Under the pieces are notes generated by a model that made no database searches, had not been told where the DNA came from, and saw only the letters and a program-made list of their open reading frames with translations. This document shows, piece after piece, positions 16,622 to 23,919 of a stretch of DNA of 64,000 nt. Source of the stretch: Natranaerovirga pectinivora (lineage in GTDB: Bacteria; Bacillota; Clostridia; Lachnospirales; DSM-24629); contig NZ_SMAL01000002.1 in NCBI RefSeq assembly GCF_004342165.1, positions 372,001 to 436,000 of the forward strand. The letters run 5' to 3'. The translations under genes were made by a program, and so were the position numbers. Positions within the stretch are counted from its first letter, which is position 1. Every line of letters begins with the position of its first letter.

Positions 16622-18040
16622 ATGAAAGAAAAAGTATTTGTATTTTTTATTACTTGTAGTATGTTTTTATCACTGCTACTTTTAAACACAGAAGTATATG
16701 CAACTTATCTAGAAGATAGTGAAACAGAAATAGTAATTAGAGTGCCTGATAGTAGAATTGAAACTTTGGAACAAGAAATTAATATATCTGAGCGAAAATT
16801 TAATGTATCTATTGATGGTATTTTTATCAATGATATAAATGCCATTTATCCCACAATTATATATAACAACATTGTCTATTTACCTCTTGATTGGATCAAT
16901 TGCAAATGGTTGGGAATTAGCGTAAACATAGGAGAAAACAATGAAATCATTATTGATACTACAGGAGAAGTAAGAAGTTCTGTTTCACTAGATTATGAGT
17001 GGAATATTAATTTGGAAAGTATAGAAATGGGTATTATTACTAATGAAATAATTATCAATGGCAAGTCCATAGATAATACCCTTGAAGCATATCCAATAAT
17101 GAAATATGAATACCCAGTAGAGATATACAGCAATTTAATTATTCAGGATAGTAGAATATACTTTCCATTAACATGGAAATGGATTGTGGATGAATTTGGT
17201 TGGTTCTATGAGTGGCATCCACAAACAGGTTTAAGAATTCAAACCCAAAGTAATACAGATAAGCTGTTTCTAGGACAAATATTATCTAAAATTAATGATT
17301 TTACCTTTAATAAGATGGCATATATAAGTGCAGATGTTAAGTCTATAGAAACAAATGAATCTTATCATATTAATCTAGTAAAGCGTACCTCTGGAATACG
17401 TCAGTTGGCAATTGGTTTAATGGATCCAGAATATTTAATAAAGAGGAATAGTCAAATTTTATATTTGGGAAATGAATCTTTAACAGATAACGATGAGTTA
17501 ATCGTAATTGAAGGTTCGGAAGGTTTTAAATATACGATATATGGGTATCGTAAAGCATATTTGTTTGAGCATGAATATGAGCAAGATTTAAAAACAATTT
17601 CGGAGTTTTATTTCAACCATGATACTTGTGTTGATGGGAGTATAACGATGAATGATATATCTATATCGTCAAATGAATCTTGTAATATTCATCAGTTATT
17701 AAGAGATGAAGAATATATTCCTGAAGCAACGCCCCAGTATAATTTATCTGATAATATTTATAAATTTGAGTTTTTAACAGAGAAAAACAAAGTAGTATCT
17801 TTTGAAAAAATGAATTCATATGATCCCTACGAGAATTATAAAATAGAGTATGAAACCCATGAATATGACTATTTAAATCCTAAAATGATTGCAGGAGAAG
17901 AAAATGCTAATGAAAGTCACTCTAAAGCATTAACTAAAAAAACTGCAGTTATTACATTAAAAGATGGGAGTATAGTGAGAATATTAATAAACGATGGTTT
18001 ATTTGAGTATGACATGTTTATTGATATAATTAAAATATAA
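16622..18040 (+). CDS. Secreted protein with stalk (copper amine oxidase N-like) segments
   Basis: A 472-residue exported protein whose overall function I do not recognise. A signal peptide is clear (VFVFFITCSMFLSLLLLNTEVYA, cleavage near residue 28). Residues about 55-120 and 140-220 each resemble the small stalk domain often annotated as copper amine oxidase N-terminal-like, with VSIDGIFINDINAIYPTIIY and NNIVYLPLDWI in the first and SRIYFPLTWKWIVDEFGW in the second. The remaining 250 residues match nothing I know. The ATG follows AAAGGGAGC. It stands alone between an IS remnant and a minus-strand gene with which it shares a terminator. A cell-wall or surface role is likely but only inferred. 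Confidence 0.6.
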   Translation: MKEKVFVFFITCSMFLSLLLLNTEVYATYLEDSETEIVIRVPDSRIETLEQEINISERKFNVSIDGIFINDINAIYPTIIYNNIVYLPLDWINCKWLGISVNIGENNEIIIDTTGEVRSSVSLDYEWNINLESIEMGIITNEIIINGKSIDNTLEAYPIMKYEYPVEIYSNLIIQDSRIYFPLTWKWIVDEFGWFYEWHPQTGLRIQTQSNTDKLFLGQILSKINDFTFNKMAYISADVKSIETNESYHINLVKRTSGIRQLAIGLMDPEYLIKRNSQILYLGNESLTDNDELIVIEGSEGFKYTIYGYRKAYLFEHEYEQDLKTISEFYFNHDTCVDGSITMNDISISSNESCNIHQLLRDEEYIPEATPQYNLSDNIYKFEFLTEKNKVVSFEKMNSYDPYENYKIEYETHEYDYLNPKMIAGEENANESHSKALTKKTAVITLKDGSIVRILINDGLFEYDMFIDIIKI

Positions 18041-18151
18041 TATAAAGTAATGAATTAATAATGTTTTAAAACTTGTGAAAAAGATTGTTGCAACGTAAAA
18101 ATGTAGTAGGGTGAATAAAAAAACTAAAATAGCTTTTTAAAGAGATATAAG

Positions 18152-18190
18152 AAAAGTGCTTGCTTTTTTTGAACAAGCACTTCTTTTTTT
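18152..18190. terminator. Terminator between convergent genes
   Basis: AAGTGCTTG pairs with CAAGCACTT, with T runs on the plus-strand side; it can serve the secreted-protein gene and possibly the opposite L,D-transpeptidase gene. Confidence 0.8.
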
Positions 18191-18191
18191 G

Positions 18192-18677
18192 CTATATAAT
18201 CTCAACAAGGGTTCCTATTGGCAACATATAATAAAGTTCTCTGGCTTGATTGCTATACATACGAATACACCCATTGCTTACAGATTTACCAATGGACCAT
18301 GGTTTATCTGTGCCGTGAATACCGTAGATGCCATGGGGAACATCGATTTCCATAAAAAAACCACCAAATACACCACCCCAAAGCCCTTTTTTTATAATTT
18401 TCCAGTTGCCTTTAGGAGAAGGGGTTGCAGGTTTGCCTGTAGCAACGCTGTACGTTTTTACTTCTTTGTTATTTACTTTTAATTTTAATTGATTCTTTTT
18501 TGTGTCTACTAAAACAGAAAAAGGGTTATTGGTTTCATCTGGCAAGATAATTTGCTGACCAACACGAATCCTATCTGGCGTTGTTATCTGATTGGCATAA
18601 ATAATTGCATTGAGTGGCACATTGAACTGACTACTTATTTTGGATAAAGTATCACCTGGTTTTACAGTATATAGCAT
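18192..18677 (-). CDS. LysM L,D-transpeptidase (YkuD family)
   Basis: A 161-residue L,D-transpeptidase, which forms 3-3 cross-links or attaches ligands to peptidoglycan. An N-terminal LysM module covers residues 1-44 (YTVKPGDTLSKISSQFNVP). The YkuD catalytic domain follows, with the family signature HGT...VSNGCIRM at the C-terminal end; the cysteine is the nucleophile and the histidine and arginine are its partners. There is no signal peptide. LysM-YkuD proteins of this size and layout are spore-associated in Bacillus (YkuD), and the sigma-K-like promoter just upstream agrees with that. The ATG at 18677 has an AAAGAGG ribosome site. Confidence 0.88.
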   Translation of the reverse strand: MLYTVKPGDTLSKISSQFNVPLNAIIYANQITTPDRIRVGQQIILPDETNNPFSVLVDTKKNQLKLKVNNKEVKTYSVATGKPATPSPKGNWKIIKKGLWGGVFGGFFMEIDVPHGIYGIHGTDKPWSIGKSVSNGCIRMYSNQARELYYMLPIGTLVEII

Positions 18678-18706
18678 AAAATAGCCTCTTTTTTATATTC
18701 TTTATA

Positions 18707-18734
18707 TATAGTATGAGATATACCAATTCTAAGT
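18707..18734 (-). promoter_or_regulatory. Sigma-K-like (or sigma-G-like) promoter of L,D-transpeptidase
   Basis: On the minus strand, AC (18734-18733), 17 nt, CATACTATA (18715-18707), about 30 nt before the start codon. The -10 also matches the sigma-G CATACTA, and TTGAAC near -35 leaves that option open. Confidence 0.5.
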
Positions 18735-18762
18735 TCAAATAAAGGGTTAAGGAATATAATTG

Positions 18763-18790
18763 TTGAAAATAGTTGGAAAATTGCTATGAT
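18763..18790 (+). promoter_or_regulatory. Sigma-A-type promoter of small membrane protein pair
   Basis: TTGAAA (18763-18768), 16 nt, TATGAT (18785-18790), about 65 nt before the ATG at 18856. Confidence 0.55.
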
Positions 18791-18855
18791 AATAAAATAA
18801 AGGTAATTAAATTTCATAGCAGAGGTAAAACAAAGACAAAGAAAGAGGGGATTGT

Positions 18856-19308
18856 ATGTATTTTATTTTAACATTAGTATTTATAGTATTTCTTTTTATT
18901 TCAATTGGAGAAAGTAACAGTTTTATTTTATTTGACATACCAACATCTTTATTATTGATACTGTCAATCATTATGTACATTATACTATTAGGACATTATA
19001 ACCATTGGTTAATAGGTTTAAAACTATTAATCAGGAATCATTCAAGGAGTGAAATTACTGAGAATGATTTAATACAAATTAAAGAACTGTATAAAGGTTT
19101 TTATAAATTTTTATTATTAATAGGTGCCACAATAACCCTTGTAAATATAATAAAGCTTCATGTATTTTTCAACGATCCCTACTTTGTTTCTCAATTATTA
19201 ATAGCATTCCTGCCATTATTGTATGCTTTATATATAATTGCTTTAATTATTTATCCTATAATATTAAAAATAAGATTTTTAATGATAAAATATAATAAAG
19301 CTGGCTAA
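18856..19308 (+). CDS. Small membrane protein, unknown
   Basis: A 150-residue membrane protein that I cannot assign. Four hydrophobic helices are apparent: the first two at about residues 1-15 and 20-48 are separated by a short loop, then one at about 85-105 and one at about 112-140, with a charged loop (RNHSRSEITENDLIQIKELY) between the pairs. The start follows AAAGAGGGG. It is followed after 28 nt by another small membrane protein and is probably co-transcribed with it. Confidence 0.6.
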   Translation: MYFILTLVFIVFLFISIGESNSFILFDIPTSLLLILSIIMYIILLGHYNHWLIGLKLLIRNHSRSEITENDLIQIKELYKGFYKFLLLIGATITLVNIIKLHVFFNDPYFVSQLLIAFLPLLYALYIIALIIYPIILKIRFLMIKYNKAG

Positions 19309-19336
19309 GTAAGGGTTATTGGGGGTGGCTGCAAAA

Positions 19337-19834
19337 GTGATCTACATATTAGTAGGAATGAGTATACTATTTATATGTTTTGGGATTTATTTGTTATCAC
19401 ATAAACTTATACTATCGAGTATTTATACAAATTTATTTAGAGTACTATTTATATATTTAATTGGCATACATAATAATATTTTTAGAACAATTTATTTTGA
19501 AGTAAGTATTATTTTTATTGCAATGTTTTTAGGTTTTATTTTTAAAAGGTATGTATTGTATAATGTTACGGAAAATGATTTGTTAAATGCATTTGATGTA
19601 AACCATATAGATGAAATACCCTATAATATTTATATTATAGAAGATTTATTTCATTATGAAATTAAAATCTTGAATAAAAAAGAAGGCAAACATGTCATAA
19701 ACCGTATACGCTCACAAATTAAAAATTATAGACATTTTAAGATTAACATAATCTCTGCTTGTTATATCGTATGTGGTTTTTTATTATTACTGTGGGGATT
19801 AGCGGGTAATTACAAATTTTTATTTTTAAATTAA
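19337..19834 (+). CDS. Small membrane protein, unknown
   Basis: A 165-residue membrane protein of unknown family. Hydrophobic helices lie at about residues 1-22, 30-50 and 55-72, then a soluble segment rich in charged residues, and a final helix at about 135-158. It shares the phrase VTENDLL with ITENDLI of the upstream protein, so the two may be distant relatives. Start choice is uncertain: TTG 19319, GTG 19325 and GTG 19337 are all in frame; I prefer 19337 because GGGGGTG lies 9 nt upstream. A terminator follows. Confidence 0.55.
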   Translation: MIYILVGMSILFICFGIYLLSHKLILSSIYTNLFRVLFIYLIGIHNNIFRTIYFEVSIIFIAMFLGFIFKRYVLYNVTENDLLNAFDVNHIDEIPYNIYIIEDLFHYEIKILNKKEGKHVINRIRSQIKNYRHFKINIISACYIVCGFLLLLWGLAGNYKFLFLN

Positions 19835-19851
19835 TAATGATTTGACTTATG

Positions 19852-19898
19852 AGGGTTAACTACAGTAGCAATAGTAATGACTGTAGTTAATCCTTTTT
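19852..19898 (+). terminator. Intrinsic terminator after membrane protein pair
   Basis: GGGTTAACTACAGT pairs with ACTGTAGTTAATCC, followed by TTTTT. Confidence 0.9.
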
Positions 19899-19952
19899 AT
19901 ATCCTAATAATAAAAACTAATAATCAAGCTACTAGTCACTTGAATTAATCTA

Positions 19953-19961
19953 TGGTATACT
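19953..19961 (+). promoter_or_regulatory. Extended -10 promoter of the methionine operon
   Basis: TGGTATACT (TGn plus TATACT) about 35 nt before the first start codon. The -35 is weak. No S-box, cobalamin or T-box riboswitch fits in the short leader. Confidence 0.45.
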
Positions 19962-19995
19962 TTAGGATAAAAAATTATTCAAAAGGGTGAATGCT

Positions 19996-22104
19996 GTGCT
20001 AACAATTTCAATTCAACTTAATAATGATAAATTAAATGATGTTATTAGTCAGTATCATCTAGAAGACCATAGAGATAAAGTATACCATTTGTCTAAGGAT
20101 TTATGTGGTTGCATTGAGTCAAAAGTCTACTATACTATAATCAATGACCAGGAAAATATACTGTTAAAAAATCTGAACAATAGTAGTAAAAAAAACTATT
20201 CTAGTGGGGTAGCAGGTATTATAACATTGGGTAGTGAAATAGATGAAATATTGGAGCAGTATAAAGACAATCCAATAGAAACCCATATTGTAGACATATT
20301 AAGCAATGAGATATTGCTAGAATGTTTGTATGCTTTTAAAGAGAGATTTGTAAAAGACAATCCTATAAAAGGTCTGAGTATTATTTATTTTCCGGGAAAT
20401 CACTTACCTATAGAGCTGAATAAGGAAATTCTAGGTGCAATTGATACCAATAGCACTGTTTCAATAAATGAACATTATATGATGAAACCTCTTAACACCA
20501 TTTCTTTTATTTGTGGTGAAGAGGAGACTAAGGTGAAAGAGGCTAGTTTATGTAGCAGATGTGATGCTGTAAATTGCCCTAACCGTAAAGAGCAAATTGA
20601 AGTCACTATAATGGATGGTTATAAGATAAAAAAGATTAAGGTAGATAAAAATTATAATTTATTAAAAGCATTAAATGATAATGAGATTTATATTCCACAA
20701 AGTTGTACAGGTCATAAAAAATGTGGTAATTGCAAAATAAAAGTTTTAAATCCTTCTTTTGAAATTAATGCTTCTGATAAAGACCTTATTCCTGAAAAAG
20801 ATTTAAAACTGGGCATACGATTGGCTTGTGGGATTCAAGTTAATAAACCATTAACCTTATCTTTAATAAAAGAAAAAGATACCATTAAGAACAATACCAT
20901 TCAAATCCATCATAAGGGTAATGAAGTGGATGATTATGGTATAGCTGTAGATTTAGGGACGACCACAGTAGAGATGGCATTAGTGAATCTAGGGACAAGG
21001 GAAGTTGTAGGGGTTATAAAACAAGAGAATGATCAGAAAAGGTTTGGTTTAGATGTGCTTTCAAGGGCGTTTTGGGCCAGTGAGAATTATAATGGCATAA
21101 AAATCCTTCAAAAAACCATAATTAATCAATTGAATACACTCATAAAAACTCTTATGGAAAATGGAACGGTAAAAGAAGAACAACTAAAAAAAGTAATCAT
21201 AGGTGCCAATACCATTATGTCTCATTTTATAATGGGGCTAGATACAGAAGACGTTGTGGTATCACCTTTTAGACCTGTAACAACGGATATGCATATTTAT
21301 ACAGGGGATTTATTAAATATAAATCCAAATATAAAAGTTATCGTCCTTCCTACCATTGCTTCTTTTATGGGGTCTGATATTCTTTCAGGGATGATATATA
21401 CAAACATGAATGAAGTTGATAAATATTCATTATTAATAGACCTTGGTACCAATGGAGAAATTGTACTAGGAAAAAAAGGTGAGTATATCAGTTGTTCAAC
21501 AGCTGTAGGGCCAGCTTTTGAGGGGACACATATTGAAAAAGGTATGGGTGCTTTAAACGGTGCCATTAATATTTATAAAAGTCCTACGGATTATACAGTG
21601 ATAGGAAATGTAGCGCCTATAGGACTCTGTGGTTCAGCTATAATAGATGCCATTCATTATCTTATGGAAAACAATAGAATAGATGAGACAGGTTTATTAA
21701 CAGATAAGGATATGAAAGCTTATCTAGTAGAAGATATATATATAACCCAACAAGATGTAAGACAGATTCAAATGGCAAAAAGTGCAGTGAAGACAGGAAT
21801 TGATATATTGTTAAAAGAAACAGGGATTACTTATGATGATATTCAAACTGTCTATTTAACAGGTGGCTTTGGGGAGTATGTTAACCGTCATAATGCAGGA
21901 AATATTGGGTTAATACCGAAGATGTTATTGACTAGAACAAAGACGTTACACAACACTTCATTGCAAGGTGGGATACTTTCCTTGTACGAAGAAAATCAAT
22001 TAGAATTATATAAAAGATTATCTAAGGAAACAAAATATATAGAGTTGGCTAACAACAGTCAATTTCAAACACAGTTCATAGAGAACATTAACTTTACTAA
22101 GTAG
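19996..22104 (+). CDS. Fused methionine-synthase activation domain and corrinoid reactivase (2Fe-2S, ASKHA ATPase)
   Basis: A 702-residue protein that probably keeps the cobalamin of MetH in its active Co(I) state. Residues 1 to about 200 resemble the methionine synthase activation-type domain found as separate proteins in anaerobes: GIITLGSEIDEIL, IYFPGNHLPIEL, SINEHYMMKPL and a closing CSRCDAVNCPNR cysteine cluster. Next is a plant-type 2Fe-2S ferredoxin domain (CTGHKKCGNCKIKV, then LACGI). From about residue 310 follows the ASKHA/DUF4445 ATPase of RamA/RACo reductive activators, with GIAVDLGTTTVEMAL, LLIDLGTNGEIVLG and YLTGGFGEYVN. GTG 19996 is preferred because AAAGGGTGA lies five bases upstream; GTG 19987 overlaps that site. 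First gene of the operon; 12 nt to the next. Confidence 0.8.
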   Translation: MLTISIQLNNDKLNDVISQYHLEDHRDKVYHLSKDLCGCIESKVYYTIINDQENILLKNLNNSSKKNYSSGVAGIITLGSEIDEILEQYKDNPIETHIVDILSNEILLECLYAFKERFVKDNPIKGLSIIYFPGNHLPIELNKEILGAIDTNSTVSINEHYMMKPLNTISFICGEEETKVKEASLCSRCDAVNCPNRKEQIEVTIMDGYKIKKIKVDKNYNLLKALNDNEIYIPQSCTGHKKCGNCKIKVLNPSFEINASDKDLIPEKDLKLGIRLACGIQVNKPLTLSLIKEKDTIKNNTIQIHHKGNEVDDYGIAVDLGTTTVEMALVNLGTREVVGVIKQENDQKRFGLDVLSRAFWASENYNGIKILQKTIINQLNTLIKTLMENGTVKEEQLKKVIIGANTIMSHFIMGLDTEDVVVSPFRPVTTDMHIYTGDLLNINPNIKVIVLPTIASFMGSDILSGMIYTNMNEVDKYSLLIDLGTNGEIVLGKKGEYISCSTAVGPAFEGTHIEKGMGALNGAINIYKSPTDYTVIGNVAPIGLCGSAIIDAIHYLMENNRIDETGLLTDKDMKAYLVEDIYITQQDVRQIQMAKSAVKTGIDILLKETGITYDDIQTVYLTGGFGEYVNRHNAGNIGLIPKMLLTRTKTLHNTSLQGGILSLYEENQLELYKRLSKETKYIELANNSQFQTQFIENINFTK

Positions 22105-22116
22105 GAGGCAGGAAAA

Positions 22117-23919
22117 GTGAATTTTAAAGACTATATAAAAGATCATATATTAATCACAGATGGTGCAATGGGGACTTATTATTCTCAACTGATTAATTCC
22201 AATCATACACTATCTGAAAAAGCAAATCTTAACAATCCAGAGGTGGTTGCTAAGATACATAAAGAATATATAGCAGCAGGAGCAAATCTGATTAGAACCA
22301 ACACTTTTTCTGCCAATACGAAAGTCTTGAATGAAGGAATAGATAAAGTTAAAGAAATCATTATTGAGGGTTTTAATATTGCCAAAAAAACAGTACAAGA
22401 AAGCAATAATGATGTTATCATAGCAGCTAGTATTGGTCCGGTTCCGGAAAATGACTTTACTAGTGATGAAGAAGTAATCAATGAATATAAAATTATTGTA
22501 GATACCTTTTTACAAGAAGGGGCGGATACCTTTTTATTTGAAACTTTTTCAGATATTCATTATTTAAAAGATATTATCCCATATATTAAAAGCAAAAACC
22601 CAGAGACAACAGTTATCGCTCAATTTGCCCTTAATATTTATGGGTATACTAAAATCGGGAAAAGTGCCAATCGATTATTAGACGACTTACGTTCTATCAA
22701 TGGACTAGACATTTATGGGTTTAACTGTGGAATTGGGGCAGGCCATTTGTATCAGATTATTAAGAAGTTGCATTGGAATGAAGAAGAAATCATCTCCGCT
22801 ATGCCGAATTCAGGGTACCCAGATATTTTGCAAGATCGTACAGTATATATGGACAATACAGATTATTTTGTGGATACAATGATAAATATAGCCAAACTTG
22901 GTGTGAAAATGATAGGTGGGTGTTGTGGGACTACGCCTATTCATATAGAAAAATTAGCAAAGGCTATGGAAAGCTTTGATGTTAATGATGTAAAAAAGCC
23001 TACCAATAAAAAGAAAGTGGTTCAAACTCAAGAAAGAAATATCAATCCATTTGAAGCAAAACTAATGAACAACAAAGAAGTTATTGCAGTTGAATTAGAT
23101 CCTCCATTTGGCAAGGACATAGAAAAAGTAATGGAGTCAGCCAATCTACTAAAAGCCAATGGGGTTGATATTATTACAATAGCAGATTCTCCAATGGGTA
23201 AACCAAGAGCAGATGCTCTTATTATTGCTTCTAAAATTGCAAGAGAAGTAAAAATCCCAACCATGCCACATATTTGTTGTAGAGACAAAAATATCATAGG
23301 GTTAAAAGCTCAAATCCTTGGGGGTTATATGGAAAACATTAGGGATATGTTATTGGTTACAGGGGACCCTATTCCTAGTGGGGATCGTAATGAAATCAAA
23401 AGTGTATTTAATCTTAATTCCATTACATTGATGGAAATGGTAAGAGAAATGAATATTGAACACTTTAAAGATGAGCCTATACATTATGGTGGTGCATTAA
23501 ACCCTAATAGAGCCAATTTGGATAAAGAAATTGAGCGAATGAAAAAGAAAATAGATGCTGGTGCAACTTTCTTTTTAACACAGCCAATCTATGATGAAAA
23601 AACCTTGGAAAAAATCACATACATTAAAAGTAAGTTAGATACTAAGATTCTTGGTGGCATTCTGCCTCTTGTTAATATAAGAAACGCACGATTTATACAA
23701 AATGAAATCATAGGTATAACTGTACCTGATGAAATCATCAATCAATTTGATGAAAACATGACAAGAGAAGAAAGTGAACAAATAGGGATTGAGATAGGAA
23801 AGAATATCGCTCTTAAAATGAGAGGTATTGTAGATGGGTATTACTTTATGGTACCTTTTAATAGAGTGAATATGATCAATGAAATAATAAATGCATTGAA
23901 AAAGGGTGAAAACAAATGA
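22117..23919 (+). CDS. Bifunctional homocysteine S-methyltransferase / methylenetetrahydrofolate reductase (YitJ-like)
   Basis: A 600-residue fusion. The N-terminal half (about 1-290) is a homocysteine-binding methyltransferase domain with ITDGAMGTYYSQL at the start and the zinc-ligand motif GGCCGTTPIH near residue 268. The C-terminal half (about 310-600) is a methylenetetrahydrofolate reductase barrel (EVIAVELDPPFGKD; LLVTGDPIPSGD; FFLTQPIYDEKTLEKI). The protein therefore links generation of methyl-tetrahydrofolate with homocysteine chemistry. The GTG start follows TAGGAGGC. The stop overlaps the metH start by four bases (ATGA), indicating translational coupling. The same fusion is known as YitJ in Bacillus. 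Confidence 0.92.
   Translation: MNFKDYIKDHILITDGAMGTYYSQLINSNHTLSEKANLNNPEVVAKIHKEYIAAGANLIRTNTFSANTKVLNEGIDKVKEIIIEGFNIAKKTVQESNNDVIIAASIGPVPENDFTSDEEVINEYKIIVDTFLQEGADTFLFETFSDIHYLKDIIPYIKSKNPETTVIAQFALNIYGYTKIGKSANRLLDDLRSINGLDIYGFNCGIGAGHLYQIIKKLHWNEEEIISAMPNSGYPDILQDRTVYMDNTDYFVDTMINIAKLGVKMIGGCCGTTPIHIEKLAKAMESFDVNDVKKPTNKKKVVQTQERNINPFEAKLMNNKEVIAVELDPPFGKDIEKVMESANLLKANGVDIITIADSPMGKPRADALIIASKIAREVKIPTMPHICCRDKNIIGLKAQILGGYMENIRDMLLVTGDPIPSGDRNEIKSVFNLNSITLMEMVREMNIEHFKDEPIHYGGALNPNRANLDKEIERMKKKIDAGATFFLTQPIYDEKTLEKITYIKSKLDTKILGGILPLVNIRNARFIQNEIIGITVPDEIINQFDENMTREESEQIGIEIGKNIALKMRGIVDGYYFMVPFNRVNMINEIINALKKGENK

Noticed and set aside
18156-18482. Plus-strand ORF of 108 codons
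   Set aside because: Lies antisense to the L,D-transpeptidase catalytic domain and has no supporting start site.
19835-19995. Possible SAM or cobalamin riboswitch before the methionine operon
   Set aside because: After the upstream terminator only about 90 nt remain and none of the conserved riboswitch cores is present.
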